64,000 nucleotides of DNA from Adiantum capillus-veneris (GCA_014529385.2 CM043957.1:67353503-67417502), one strand, 5' to 3'. Shown: positions 1 to 10,341, counted from the first letter of the stretch. Translations and numbers: made by a program. The notes: generated by a model from the sequence alone, not told the origin.

Positions 1-816
1 TTCCAGCATTGCAAGACTCTCCTAGGTCGTGGTGGATCTCGCTCTTCTGACTTCTTTGCTTGTCCCTTTGGACCTACAGCTTGTGCAAGGTGAATTGACA
101 GGCTCTTAAGGATTCATTTAACTTCTCAATCACTTCCGCCGTTACCTCAGGAAGCTCCCTAGATGTTGATGTTTGTGACTTACCTTTGGGTTTCAGACCT
201 TCTATTGGAACCTCTCCCCTTAAGCACTTGAGTTTTCTATATTTCTCAGCAGCCCTAGTTTCAGCTGCATCAAAGGTAGCAGGTGCACCCGCCTCAACTT
301 TTACCATAAGGTCAGGAAAGATATGAACCTCTCCTTCTTTAGGAACTCTGCACCATCACCAGGGTTAGCAACATTTCTCACCCATATAGCCCAAAGACGT
401 AGAAACTCTTGCTTGTACAAGTAGTAGTCATCTAAGTCTTTTTGCTTATGAGAAACAATGTCTTGCCATAGCTTTTGAGTGTTTTGGGGATCAAAGAAGT
501 ATCTCTTGAAATGATTGACAACTTCCATGTAATTTTCTTTAACTTCCTCAGGCAAAGAGTCAAACCAAGTGCTAGCATCTTTCCTAAGGACTACCTCAAA
601 CATTTCTACACGTTCTTGATCAGTTACTATCCTCTTGATACGACAAGACATCTTGAAATTTTCCAAAAATAATTCTGCATCCTCTCCAGGCTCTCCAAAG
701 AAAAGAGGATATCCAGACATTTGGCGTTGGTTCTCCATTGAATTGATTTCAAAGTGACGCGTTTTTGTTTTTTCTTTCTTTAAAAGATCTACACAATAAT
801 ATTCTCTAAATTGCAA
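1..816 (-). pseudogene. gag of gypsy element A (frameshifted)
   Basis: This encodes a retrotransposon capsid-type (gag) protein that would package element RNA in cytoplasmic particles. The frame opening at 816 gives about 170 residues with the plant gypsy gag signature: an aromatic-rich FFGEPGEDAELFLENFKM segment, then KDASTWFDSLPEE and a basic helical stretch around HFKRYFFDPQNTQKLW. Near 330 the frame shifts by one base and continues for 77 codons (307 to 74) as a charged region rich in Glu, Lys and Ala. The best start is the ATG at 738 in MENQRQMSGYPLFF; the 26 codons upstream look like leader. No zinc knuckle is visible before the edge. This gag differs from those of element B and the chromoviruses, so it marks a separate family. 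Confidence 0.7.
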
Positions 817-1329
817 TCTATTCTACAACAAAATAAAAATATTCACATCAAATGACCTATGATAATCAATGAGAGGTAGGATGACAGGGTTTGGTGACGC
901 GAGAATTTATCCTACTCTTTGGGCACCAAACATGAACACCATACCTTGTTGAAAATGGATTTTTCTACTAATTGCAATGTTTATTCTAATGTGTGGAGTG
1001 AAATGAAAGGGGAAAACCTCTATTCTTGGGCCATTATCCATTGTCTATGCATGACCTTATGCTTAAAACAAAACAAAAATATAGACGTCCAAACTAAGGT
1101 CGTACCTAATGAGAGGCAAAATAAAATGATTTACTGATGCGTTTATCTCTGCCAACCTAAGAGGACCTAAAATTCTACGAATTACACGTTGAAATTGCAA
1201 CTTAGTACTAACAATTATGTGTACCTTTTGCCTTGCAATGGGAATGAAGGGATCATACAAATTCTTGTGATTCATGCAAGCTACTTGATTATGCTAAAGG
1301 TTGAGCCTACACAAAACATACACAAGCCG

Positions 1330-1347
1330 TCCTCCGTGGGGGCACCA
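1330..1347 (-). other. candidate primer-binding site of element A
   Basis: On the minus strand TGGTGCCCCCACGG follows four bases after a possible LTR end (CCTCA). It begins with the TGG expected opposite a tRNA CCA end. I could not match it confidently to a particular plant tRNA, so the call rests on position and the TGG start only. Confidence 0.35.
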
Positions 1348-2190
1348 AAATTGAGGCAGTTCGGGGCGGGCAACAAGAGAGGCGACCTCTAAACACCCCT
1401 CAAGGCTCCCGTGCTGCTCAATTAGGATTGGGGCAACCACAAGCCCAACAAAACAACAAACCCACAGCCAAACCCAAACAAGATAGGGGCACCACCTAGT
1501 TATGGTATGCGAACTAGGACGCAAGAGAGATTTTGGCATAACCAAGAAGATGCACCACACAACACACACAAACAACCTCACACCAAGACACACACAAACT
1601 GGACCAGAGAGAGCTATATCAAAGGGAAGAGAGAGAGAAAAGGATCTTGCGTAATACCTTATTTGTGACTTGCAAATGGAGATGGTTCTTTATGATGCTA
1701 TCGTAGAACTTGTATAAACTCACTCAATGCTTAGTGATTGCTAAAACATTGCCAAAACACACACACACACTGTCTTAGGGTGTGGGAGACCTCTCACCAC
1801 AATACCCTCTTACAATGGACACAAAACTGGCAATGAAAAACACACTAAAACACTTTCTAAAATCAAGATCAATCGATAAAAACTCAAATACACAAGTCAC
1901 CTTGAATGCACCAAACCGTATTGCACAAATGGAAGGACGAAGATTTGAACGTCGAATCACGCCTTTGATGCACCAAACCTCAATTTATTGATGATGAAGG
2001 AGCATATACAATAGTGGTTTTGAGGTTTGTGGAACTCACGCTCTCTCACTTGCAATGTGTAGCTTTAAGGCTTCTCTCACACCAAGAGTGAAGCTCACAA
2101 GTGGTTGCTACACCTAAGTCTCTCCTCACGCATAGAGTGTTGGGGTGCTATGTGAGATGTTGGAGGTTGTTTTACAAGAAGGAGAGGGGT

Positions 2191-2200
2191 CTATTTATAG
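2191..2200 (-). promoter_or_regulatory. TATA box in LTR A
   Basis: The minus strand reads CTATAAATAG, a textbook plant TATA box, followed by a C/T-rich stretch suitable for transcription start. Its orientation matches element A gag, placing U3 above 2200 and R/U5 between 2160 and 1352. Confidence 0.5.
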
Positions 2201-2371
2201 GTTGGAGACCCCTCATAAAGATTATTGGAAATCCTAATTTACAAGCTAACAAATCAGGATTATGATTTTTTTGAATATCAAAACATTGCGGGCCTTCTTT
2301 GTCTGCTTGAGTCATGGGTGTGGGCTCAAAAGAGAGCATTATTGATGGTAGATAAGGTGAAAGTAAGTAAG

Positions 2372-2428
<57 letters not shown>
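2372..2428. repeat. (GA)n microsatellite
   Basis: Nearly pure GA dinucleotide run of about 57 bp inside the proposed U3 of LTR A. Confidence 0.95.
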
Positions 2429-2430
<2 letters not shown>

Positions 2431-3216
2431 TTACTATACACATGTCTTGAGGTGAGGTGTCTTTTATGGTTAGGTCAATGCTATATTGTGTTAGTATGAT
2501 GTTAGTCGTTAGTAATCACTAGAAAGTTAATGTTACATTTACAATGGGTAGAGTGAGTTGATTTGATGAAGGAAGAGGGGTGAATTAAAAGAGAATCATT
2601 GAGATGGTGAAGCTTTGAAGAAGCTTGAACTCACCCTTGTGTAGATTGTGGAAAAAATGACCGCTGGTCTTCTTCTTCTTCTTCGCTTCTTTGCGCCGCC
2701 GCCACGGTTGACCACCACGATGAAAAGAGGATTTGTTCATGAAAAATCCTCAATTTGCAGAAGTTATCATGGTTAAGATGCTGAATTTTAGATATCTTTA
2801 GGAGAGGTAAATGAAATTGTAACATAGAAGCAATAGAGAGAGACATGGAGAGGGTGTATGTATGTAGAGGTTCATAAAAAAACTATAGGGATGAGAGAGA
2901 AGGGTAATGGTGAAGAGGGTGGGAGAAGACATGGAAATTGCAGGTTTGAGTGAGGGAAGGAGAGGGAGGGATGTGTAAGAGTGAGTAGGTGTGTGGAAGG
3001 GTGAGAGAAGACTAAGGGCTACTTGTGAGAAAAGTGGGCAGACTGGGGTCCACTCAAAAAATTATAGCTCACCGCTGGTAGCTCCAAAAATCATGAAAAA
3101 TTTTGAGATGATTATTCAGAGCGTGGGCTACATTTTCTCTTTTGACCACCGCTCCAAATTCGGAGTGGAGATGGATATTAAAAATCCCACCAAAAGACCT
3201 GTTTTTTATGCCTGCA

Positions 3217-3655
3217 AAAGTCCTTGGATCAATATCAGCATAAGTCTAGACTGAGTTGGCAGTTCTTCAACAGGACAGAACTTAACATATCTTTTTAGTC
3301 TTAGGGTTGCCTTCTGTACAGATTCTCCATCTTTTTGTTTGAATTTATGGATTTGTGAGACGGTATTATGAGCTATTCCCCTTTGAGAGAATTCCTCAAT
3401 AAACTCGTCAAACACTTCCTCCATCGACTCAAAGTCTCTACGCTCCACAGAGTCAAACCAAGTTGCACCATCATCCTCTAGGGTTAGTCCAAACCCTGCA
3501 AATTGGGTAGGAAAATCTAACACCTCTTCGGCTCTAATTACACGCACAAAGGCTGCTACATGATCTCTTGGGTCTCTGTTTCCTGTGTATTTCTTGTTTA
3601 CCCATTTTTGCACTTGAGAAGGTCTAATTCTGCGATAGTCTACAAACCTCATCAT
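3217..3655 (-). pseudogene. gag capsid domain of element B
   Basis: A retrotransposon gag domain, the structural core of the particle. Visible motifs in order: RRIRPSQVQKWVNKKYTGNRDPRDH near the start, DGATWFDSVERRDFESMEEVFDEF at about residues 65-90, FSQRG, then FKQKDGESVQKATLRLKRYV. The match to plant gypsy gag is clear. The frame opens with ATG at 3655-3653 overlapping the TGA (3654-3652) of the upstream frame, so the present organisation is a one-base frameshift in what was probably a single long gag. The domain is cut at about residue 145 where LTR A begins. Confidence 0.7.
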
Positions 3656-4920
3656 TGATCACCCCGTCCAAGTCGATACACCTCCTCGGGCCTTCTGTAA
3701 TAGGCTAGTTCATCTCCCAATGGTGCTCCTAAGCCATAATTTCTAACGGTTCTCGTTGGAGGTGGTTCTTCTCTTCGAACTCTTTCCATGGGTGGTCCTC
3801 CAGGCTCGGTCGACCCTTGTGTCTTTGGCTTACTCTCTGCTTGATACCTTGAATAGTGTGGTGGTTCTTGCAAATCCCTGAGCCCTCGTGCGGCTTGATA
3901 ATCATCTTGGTTGCGGTCTGGTTCCATTGTTGCACTCTGTCAAATCCATGCCTGCAATGACAGCTGGTTTGTTGGTTGGTCTTGGTTGTTGACTGCTTGA
4001 GGTCGGGTGGAATGAGAGGTAGTGTCATACTCATCTGAAAAAGGATTCGTTGACTTGCTTGGGGTGTGGGCGGCTCTTGGCATTTCCTCAGGGGCATATG
4101 CTGATGCTCCTGGACCTGTTGCTCTTTCTACTTCCTCTGGGAGAATACATTGGTATTCTCACCCGTATCTATCAACAAAAACTATGACCTTCCCCGTAGC
4201 AGTTTCATAAGAGAATAAGTAAAGAACCTTGTCTTTGCTTAGTTCGTTTACGTATGGTTCTTTGCTGCAAAAGTAAGAGACAATACCCTCACTCTCATGT
4301 TTGTAGATTCCCACATTCTCGTTATAAGTTGGAATCCTGGTTGTTTTCTTATCATACATAAAAATAGCTCCGGGCCGATCAATGTTTGGTGCCGGTTCTT
4401 GAGTTTCTGAAACCATTTTCCCTTTTGCCACGTTATCTCCATATCTGTTGTAATCTTCAGTGTTGCTAACTATTAAATAGTGGTTCCCCTTTTCGTCTCG
4501 GAATCTATCTCCATCATCATACACTTGGATTATCTCCAATATTTGTGCTGGCCTCTCTTCGATACAAATGCACTTGCGGCCTCGATAGTCAGAATAGACT
4601 AGGGCTCCTCTTGAGTTTGTTCCCTCTAAGAAGATCACCGTGAGCCTGAAATCATTCAAAGGATTTTGGGAGGTGCTTTATCCTCGCATAGGTCCATCAT
4701 AGATGAAACCTCCTGGCTGCTGACTACCCATCATGAAGACAGATTTGTCTGACGAAGTGTCAGTATCACTACCTTCCTCAATAATCGGTGCTAGCGGATC
4801 TAGCCTTGCCTGAGTTACACTCTCTTCGGTGGACACTAAGCTACCTTGGTCACCTGCCCCCTTCTGGTCTCTAACAATGTATCTTCCTGATCTTAAATTC
4901 ATCAAACTTATCAAATGCAA
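3652..4920 (-). pseudogene. long N-terminal extension of gag B
   Basis: One reading frame runs from an ATG near 4920 to 3652, broken only by TAA at 4678, TGA at 4159 and TGA near 3942. It would encode about 420 residues before the capsid domain. The start (MNLRSGRYIVRDQKG) resembles openings seen in some plant gypsy gag proteins. Residues encoded by 4659-4162 (about 166 aa) look like a folded globular region with many aromatics and alternating hydrophobics (KCICIEERPAQILEIIQVYD, EGIVSYFCSKEPYVNEL). I recognise no domain there. The part nearest the capsid domain (3927-3652) is hydrophilic, rich in Pro, Arg and Glu, and probably disordered. Function unknown; element-encoded by context. Confidence 0.55.
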
Positions 4921-5325
4921 TTTATCACAAATTCAACCACTCACTTGGCAATGGGTCAGTTTCTGCACAACTTCTTTCTTTGTTGTTGAATATACCTGTA
5001 CACAAGAGTTTTAATTTCGGCAATTGAATCAAAGCATTTATCTGCTAGAGGTTATCTTAGTAATGATTGGTATAACTGGAGAGTTAATCTCAACCACTAC
5101 TGTATTTTATACACTGCTGATGTTCTGGATTAGGTTTGCTAATCTGAAACAGTACTTCCCTCTGATGTTGGCCAATTTACGCGAAAAAGTTTGAATTCAG
5201 TCATTTCTTCGTCAAATGGGCAAACAAGGTCCAAATTCACTTCTGAAAGAAGTTCTGGAACCCTTAAGCCAAATGGAACCTTACTGTCTAGGCCAGGTCA
5301 AATTTTCTATGTAGTATGCCCCAAT

Positions 5326-5349
5326 AGACATCCTACGCGTAGGATGTCT
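5326..5349. repeat. 24-bp perfect palindrome, leader copy 1
   Basis: The half AGACATCCTACG is followed by its exact reverse complement, centred on the CGCG between 5337 and 5338. It lies in the leader of element B between PBS and gag. The flanking sequence shows degenerate monomers sharing a CCCCTTG...GCT segment downstream of each palindrome. Confidence 0.95.
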
Positions 5350-5600
5350 CCTGCTGTGTTTGCCTGGATTTTTGCACTGTTGTTTCCCCTTGTTGTGCTG
5401 AGCTTACAACTGCTTTTACTTTTTGATTTGGACACCTATTAGCTAGTCAATGAGTCAGAAATCTGTTCCGACGGCTTGTTGATGGTATTGATCAGTCTAA
5501 TCAACTCCAAATTGGACCAAAATTGACTAGGAGGCTTGCCTTAGGCTATATAACACCTTACAATGCTCAAAGTCAAATTCTGGCTTCATTTTCTTGCATT

Positions 5601-5624
5601 AGACATCCTATGCGTAGGATGTCT
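5601..5624. repeat. palindrome, leader copy 2 (one mismatch)
   Basis: Same 24-bp palindrome with one central change (ATGCGT instead of ACGCGT), leaving 11 of 12 pairs. Confidence 0.95.
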
Positions 5625-5724
5625 TTTTCTTCAGAATGGCTTTAAACTCAAGACTCAAGCTCCCCTTGAGTTGCTGATCACTTTGGTATACTCAGAATTC
5701 AATTTGCAGTCCCAAATCACTCAG

Positions 5725-5750
5725 AAGACATCCTACGCGTAGGATGTCTT
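5725..5750. repeat. 26-bp perfect palindrome, leader copy 3
   Basis: Same core as copy 1, with the pairing extended one base each side (A...T). Confidence 0.95.
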
Positions 5751-6166
5751 TTTGGCCTGTTTGACCCTAGATTTTTCCCACAGCTTCCCCTTGATGTCAA
5801 TATCCCAGTGGTATGCTTAGATTTTGATTTGGATGTCAAAAGTCCCAAACTTCAATTGTTTTTGCTTTTTCAGTCAAAAGTGCTAAATTCCACTTTGAAC
5901 CCAATTTTCTTACCCAAATGAGGTGAAACCCCTTTCAGTCACTCAATATATCATGCAAGACATACTCATGCAGCCATCTTATGGTTTTGGTCTCAAGTTA
6001 ATGTTTTGGCACTATTTGGGTAGGATGTCTAGCAATTTCAGTCTATCTAGCGTTATCCTGTCAAGATATGGCCAAATTTCCACTTTCCAATTGAAATTAG
6101 GGTAAAGCCTACCTTCTGAACACACTGGTCAACTCAAAATCCCAAAATTCCTCCCAGATTGGCCTG

Positions 6167-6192
6167 TAGACATCCTACGCGTAGGATGTCTA
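6167..6192. repeat. 26-bp perfect palindrome, leader copy 4
   Basis: Same core, pairing extended one base each side (T...A). Right-hand half-sites also occur alone at 6021-6030 (TAGGATGTCT) and at 7081-7093 (ACGTAGGATGTCT), the latter inside LTR B. Confidence 0.95.
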
Positions 6193-6711
6193 TTGGCTTA
6201 AAATTAAAGTCTTTTTTGACAGGAATGCTCCTGATGCTCTGTAGATCTATCAGAAACACTCACAGTAACTTTTGGACTTCAATTAGGCTTTCAACCACAC
6301 TTTTGCGTCTTTTACAAACTTGTAATGATTCTACCAAGCAAGTGTACATGCATGAAATGCTCTAGATCTGAATCATGATGTCCTACTTACTCTACTCCTA
6401 CCTATCATGAAGAAATGGTGATAATGGTGTTTTTGGTTGCTTTTTGGCCTCTCCGGACTCTCAAGCTCTCCTCTCACCGCTTCTACCACTCCAACTCCTA
6501 CTCTAGAACTCGAGTACTACCTAAAACTACCTAAGTCTACCTCCTCTACCTAAGTCGAAGGATCTAGGCCAGATACACGCTTCCTAGACTCCCTCTAAGA
6601 TCTAGAGAGTCCTCCACCCTCTGATCCTATCTAAATGTAAAGCGAGACTCTTGGCAAGCCAAAAATCCCAATCCTCAAGGATTAGTTTCGGTCACCTACC
6701 TAAGGTTTTCG

Positions 6712-6729
6712 TCCCCGGCAACGGCGCCA
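6712..6729 (-). other. primer-binding site of element B (tRNA-Asp type)
   Basis: The minus strand reads TGGCGCCGTTGCCGGGGA, the complement of the 3' end of plant tRNA-Asp including CCA, over 18 nt. It starts one base after the LTR end. This fixes both the strand and the LTR boundary at 6731. Confidence 0.9.
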
Positions 6730-6730
6730 A

Positions 6731-7615
6731 TGTTGGACGGATACGCCGCGACAGACGTCAGTACAGCGAGAACTCACCTAACAAGTAATGTCAGCTAAGG
6801 AAGAAGCTCGACCCGCAGGCGCGTGGAAGCAAGCATAAGGTGTCAACCTACACTCGACCGACTCCTAACTAATTCCTACAGAGGTCTCTACCAATTGTCT
6901 AAGTCACAGCCTTCAAGAGTACAAAAGAGGAAACTTCCTACAACGCTTGCTAGAGCCGAACACCCATCAAGCACTTTCAAAACACCATAGAACTTGAAGG
7001 AGACCCTACTAATACCTATAGGCCGCTCTCCCTAAGGTCTATGAACCAAAATCATGACCCAAAACACCCGGTGCAGAAACACGTAGGATGTCTGACCGAA
7101 ATTTGCAGGTCTGCGTTTCCGAAATTTGAAGTGCCTAATGTGTAGTTCTACTCAATGTAAACGTGTGGATATGCTACAATGCGAAATCAGATAACGTATG
7201 CTCACCCAAACAACAGATGAAGCTTGTAGAAGGAGCTCCCAAAGCTGGACCATACGCGCGCAATGTTGGTATTGGCGCGTAGCTCTAGTCGGAGGCAACA
7301 CGCTGCACTTCTCCGCCCTCGATTCCGACCACCGTAGCACACGTAGCGTCAAGACGAAGCTCACACTCTCTCTCTCGTACACAGTACGCTTACTCACAGA
7401 CTTCAAACTTGTTTTAAAATGACAAAAGGGTTTTTTCACTAAGGTCAAAAAGTGGTATATTTACCTTACAACTTCTCAAACCCTAAAGTTCCAAAATCAA
7501 CCATCTACTCAATCTAACTATCAAAACTGAGATACAATCTGGAAACTTGTGTAAGTCCCAATATTTACAAGGTGAAAAATCGGGTTTTCCTCAATGAATG
7601 AATAATTAAAAAAAT
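6731..7615 (-). repeat. 5' LTR of element B
   Basis: The inner boundary (plus TGTTGGACGG at 6731) is fixed by the PBS. The outer boundary is uncertain: it lies before 7667, where chromovirus copy 1 begins. The stretch is non-coding apart from chance frames. Partial similarity to 55928-55985 supports LTR identity. Confidence 0.6.
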
Positions 7616-7831
7616 AATAGTCCTCCGAGTAGTTAGATGCCGTGGGGTGTGTCCAGCTTCTAACAGGGCTCTACGGCATCGCGCCGGGGTGGGGAGCACT
7701 TCACCAACCTATAGCGACGTCCCTCGACCATCATACAAGACAGGGTGAGCAAAGCTCCCCCCCCTCCCTCGTGCTATTTGCGGGCTGCCATAGCGGATGA
7801 ACAAGCTAATTTTCACACCCGACGGGCGCCC

Positions 7832-7930
7832 AACCCAATTGGGTTAGTGGCCACCAATTTTTTACACAAGCTAAGGGACGGTACCCACAGTGGGTACCCC
7901 CCTCCCTCTTGTGAAGCTTCGGAGAAGCTT
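7832..7930 (+). other. three leader hairpins of chromovirus copy 1
   Basis: Three palindromes follow each other: AACCCAATTGGGTT (7832-7845), GGTACCCAC/GTGGGTACC with a one-base spacer (7880-7898) and AAGCTTC/GAAGCTT with a three-base loop (7914-7930). Equivalent sites occur in copies 2 and 3. They could fold in the genomic RNA leader as dimerisation or packaging structures; that role is inference. Confidence 0.6.
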
Positions 7931-8252
7931 GGGATCCCGACAAGGCCGGCAAGTATATACACCACACAAATTCTCTGTGTATGATCTGCAAAACATTAGT
8001 GATTTAATAAAGCATGTCAAGGGGAGTTCAAAGTGACGTTATTTCTCAAAATCAATTACAGTCGAACGCAACTCTACCCATACTCGATTCAGCTACAACA
8101 AGATTAAGGATTTCCCTACACAGCTTCCATTTCGAATCAATTTCGACTTGGCTATTATCGCCTTTGATAGGATTAGCAAGGCTAATTAAACTTTGCAGTG
8201 CTCTTAATGTCATGTATTTTTTTGACTATTCCTTTCACTGCACTGTTTTGCC

Positions 8253-8818
8253 ATGGATTCAGATATCAATATGACTTTTGATTTCGAGCAAAATATGTCT
8301 GATCCTGCCCATGATGGCTCGCGGACGGATGCTCTCAAGGAGAGTGCCTGCAATGCTACGGCAGATGACGACACTTATGAATTGCTCGACATTCAAGAAT
8401 TTCGTGCACTTCAGACACGCATATCAGTTATGGAAGGAAATTTTTAATCTTCAAATGTCACTAAATTATCCACATAAGGAAATTTTAAATCTTTAAATGA
8501 AAATGTCACTAAATTATCCACATTAGTGATCCAATTAATGGAACAGCAGTCCAAGGGTCCTGCTGACATGCACATGCATGAGCACATTGCTACACAGGGG
8601 CAGGGCCCTTCTAATCAAGGACAAGGTCCAACTGCTGATGCTTTGCACACTCTCACTGCAAAAGAGGTGGATGAGTTGTTGAAAAACACCAAACCACCGA
8701 CTTTTAAGGGCAAAGACTGAGACTGCAATAAGGATGCAATGAATATCTTTCTCAGCAAGTGGGATGGAATTCACGCCTTACGGCGTACTCGGGACGCAGT
8801 CAGAGCACTACAAACAAA
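8253..8818 (+). pseudogene. gag N-terminus of chromovirus copy 1
   Basis: Start ATG at 8253 (MDSDINMTFDFEQNM) is shared with copies 2 and 3. About 65 codons run to TAA at 8445, where a duplication of roughly 41 bp (about 8430-8520, repeating GTCACTAAATTATCCACAT) disrupts the frame. A second stretch (8526-8720) carries the His/Met/Gln-rich linker (SKGPADMHMHEH) and the LTAKEVDELLKNTKPP motif. It ends before the capsid core, so it is inactive. Confidence 0.75.
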
Positions 8819-8971
8819 GGTTAGACAAGGGAAACTAGAACCTAGGAGTCCACCTCCCAACCACCCACTATATAGCATGGCTCCTAGCCCTTTGCCCTAG
8901 TTTGACTCCCTTTCCACACTGCCTAGCCCAGACTTACCCTTGTCTAGTACAGCCTTGTCGTTGTCCTGATA
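8819..8971 (-). repeat. 3' LTR of chromovirus copy 2
   Basis: Matches 14532-14684 throughout (TTAGACAAGG near one end, TTGTCCTGA near the other). Terminal bases are altered compared with the 5' LTR (GG for TG at 8819; TA for TG on the minus strand at 8971). Confidence 0.9.
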
Positions 8972-8984
8972 TTACTCCCCCCTT
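8972..8984 (-). other. polypurine tract of chromovirus copy 2
   Basis: The minus strand reads AAGGGGGGAGTAA immediately before the LTR. The final TAA is also the stop codon of the chromodomain reading frame, so PPT and coding end overlap. Confidence 0.85.
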
Positions 8985-9590
8985 AAAGAAGAGTTTTTGT
9001 CCTTGAAAACAAAAGTGGGGAACTTCTTCTTAATAACACTAGTGTTTTCCCAAGTGGCACCTTCCTCAGGTCGATATTTCCACTTGATTAAGGCTTGTTC
9101 ACGTACATTATGACACGTACGTAACTCATAATAGTCGAGAACACATTCAAGTTCATGCGGTAAGGTAGGAGGTTCAATGAAATCAACTAAATCTGTTGGT
9201 CAATGACATTGTTGTCCCCATGTAACCACTTATGTAAACGGCTTACATGAAACACGGGATGAATACGAGAATGTGTAGGTAGCAATAGTTTGTAGGCACG
9301 ATCACCTACTCGCGTGAGTATTTTAAAAGGCCCACAATATCGGGGAGATAATTTAGGTGTTGGCCCAGTGTTTAGACTTTCTGAATTTTCTGGCACACGT
9401 AAAAATACTTCCTCCCCTTCCTTGAACGTAACTTGTTGACATTTCTCATTAGCATACTTCTTATACCGATCCCGCGCTTGTCAAACATTCTGATGGGCAA
9501 TTTTCAGCATATCCATGTGGTCTTGGAGAAAATCCTTAACCTGTTGGAGCTTTTTGGTTGCCAACCTCACCGTGACAGGTGACCTAGGTT
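8972..9590 (-). pseudogene. integrase C-terminus and chromodomain, copy 2
   Basis: The frame 9396-9187 carries the chromovirus GPF/Y-type module (KLSPRYCGPFKILTRVG, then HPVFHVSRLHKW). In the next frame, 9192 to the TAA at 8974-8972, lies a chromodomain-like segment: LECVLDYYELRT, then EQALIKWKYRPEEGATWE, with the aromatic and acidic residues typical of chromodomains. In related elements this domain binds histone marks and steers integration to heterochromatin. A frameshift near 9190 separates the two parts. The 9397-9590 stretch is degenerate integrase C-terminal coding sequence. The chromodomain frame itself has no internal stop. Confidence 0.75.
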
Positions 9591-10340
9591 AAAACCCATA
9601 CATGAGCATGAAAGGACTAAATCCACTTGTGACATGTTTAGCACTATTGTAGAAAAATTCGAGAATAGGTAAGTATTCTTCCCAGTCTAACTGTTTTTTG
9701 TTGACGTATGCTCTTAGCATATCCTCTAGCACTTGATTGACTTGTTTAGTCTGACCATCTGCTTTTGGATGATCGATTGTACTGAGGTTCAGTTGTGTAC
9801 CCAATCGTTTGAACACAGCCCTCCAAAAATGTCTGTTACACTTGGGATCACGATCATTGACAATGCTACTTGGCAAACCCATACTTGGCTAGTCCACAAA
9901 TAACTTGGCTAGTTCTGGTGTGTTAACTATTGATGTGGTTGGAATAAAATTACATAGTTTAGTCAACCGGTCTACGACCACCCATATCGAGTCATGACCT
10001 TGTATAGTGGTTGGTAAACCTACAATAAAGTCCATAGAGATACTTTCCCATTTTCCATTGGGAATCTCCAAAGGATGTAAGAGTCCTCCTGCTTTTAGGC
10101 ACTCTGCTTTATTAACTTGACATTTTTGGCAATGCAAGACATAAGCTTGAACAAAGCCATGTATACCTGGCCAGTAAAACTATCATCGTACGAGTGCATA
10201 AGGCTTTCTAATACCCCGGTGCCCTGCACTTGGACTATCATGAAATTCATAAAGAATTTGGCACTGAATGTCTGTGTCCATCGGTACACAAACTCTCCCC
10301 TTATGGAGTAGGTACCCATTGTCGATGGTGAAATGCTTCC
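9589..10340 (-). pseudogene. integrase zinc-finger and catalytic core, copy 2
   Basis: The HHCC remnant ends in HCQKCQVNKAECLK (about 10137-10095). The core follows with the first catalytic Asp in SMDFIVGLP, a Trp-rich strand (IWVVVDRLTKL), the second Asp in VNDRDPKCNRHFW, and the helix normally bearing the catalytic Glu. There the motif reads DGQTKQVNQ, so Lys (codon AAA at 9747-9745) replaces the Glu expected after DGQT. A stop near 9889 and a frame change split the core. Integrase would normally insert element cDNA in the nucleus; this copy cannot do so. Confidence 0.8.
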
Positions 10341-10341
10341 A

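Larger units (their letters stand above)
1..3216 (-). mobile_element. Ty3/gypsy element A, 5' portion
   Basis: On the minus strand the order is a long LTR (3216 to 1352), a possible primer-binding site, a 500-bp leader and a gag coding region running off the left edge. A TATAAATA box in the LTR has the same orientation. The outer LTR edge is inferred: at about 3216 the gag reading frame of element B stops making sense and a TG dinucleotide begins the minus-strand LTR, so A probably inserted into B. The 3' half lies outside the window, so no target-site duplication can be checked. Confidence 0.5.
1352..3216 (-). repeat. probable 5' LTR of element A
   Basis: On plus coordinates the segment begins TGAGGCAG and is proposed to end TGCCTGCA. 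It carries a minus-strand TATA box at 2191-2200 and a (GA)n tract. No second copy is in the window to prove the ends. The 1.3-kb stretch from 1350 to 2650 has no convincing protein-coding content. Small frames at 1294-1593 and 2631-2846 are judged fortuitous. Confidence 0.4.
3217..7615 (-). mobile_element. Ty3/gypsy element B, 5' portion
   Basis: Minus-strand order is LTR (about 7615 to 6731), an exact 18-nt tRNA-Asp PBS, a 1.8-kb leader with palindromes, then a gag frame from 4920 to 3217, where element A interrupts it. The LTR 3' terminus (...CCAACA on the minus strand) lies one base from the PBS. A block of this LTR (about 6785-6840) resembles 55928-55985 in LTR C, so B and C are probably one family. 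Confidence 0.7.
7667..8818 (+). mobile_element. chromovirus copy 1: leader and gag start only
   Basis: Sequence from 7667 aligns by eye with the inverse of 14323-13227 (copy 2) and with 59790-60960 (copy 3). It contains leader and N-terminal gag and stops abruptly at about 8817 inside gag (CAAACAA), where the 3' LTR of copy 2 begins. No LTR or PBS precedes it, so both ends are truncated. Confidence 0.8.

Noticed and set aside
7198-7422. Overlapping frames at 7152-7448 inside LTR B
   Set aside because: Located in an LTR and with no domain; judged chance GC-richer frames.
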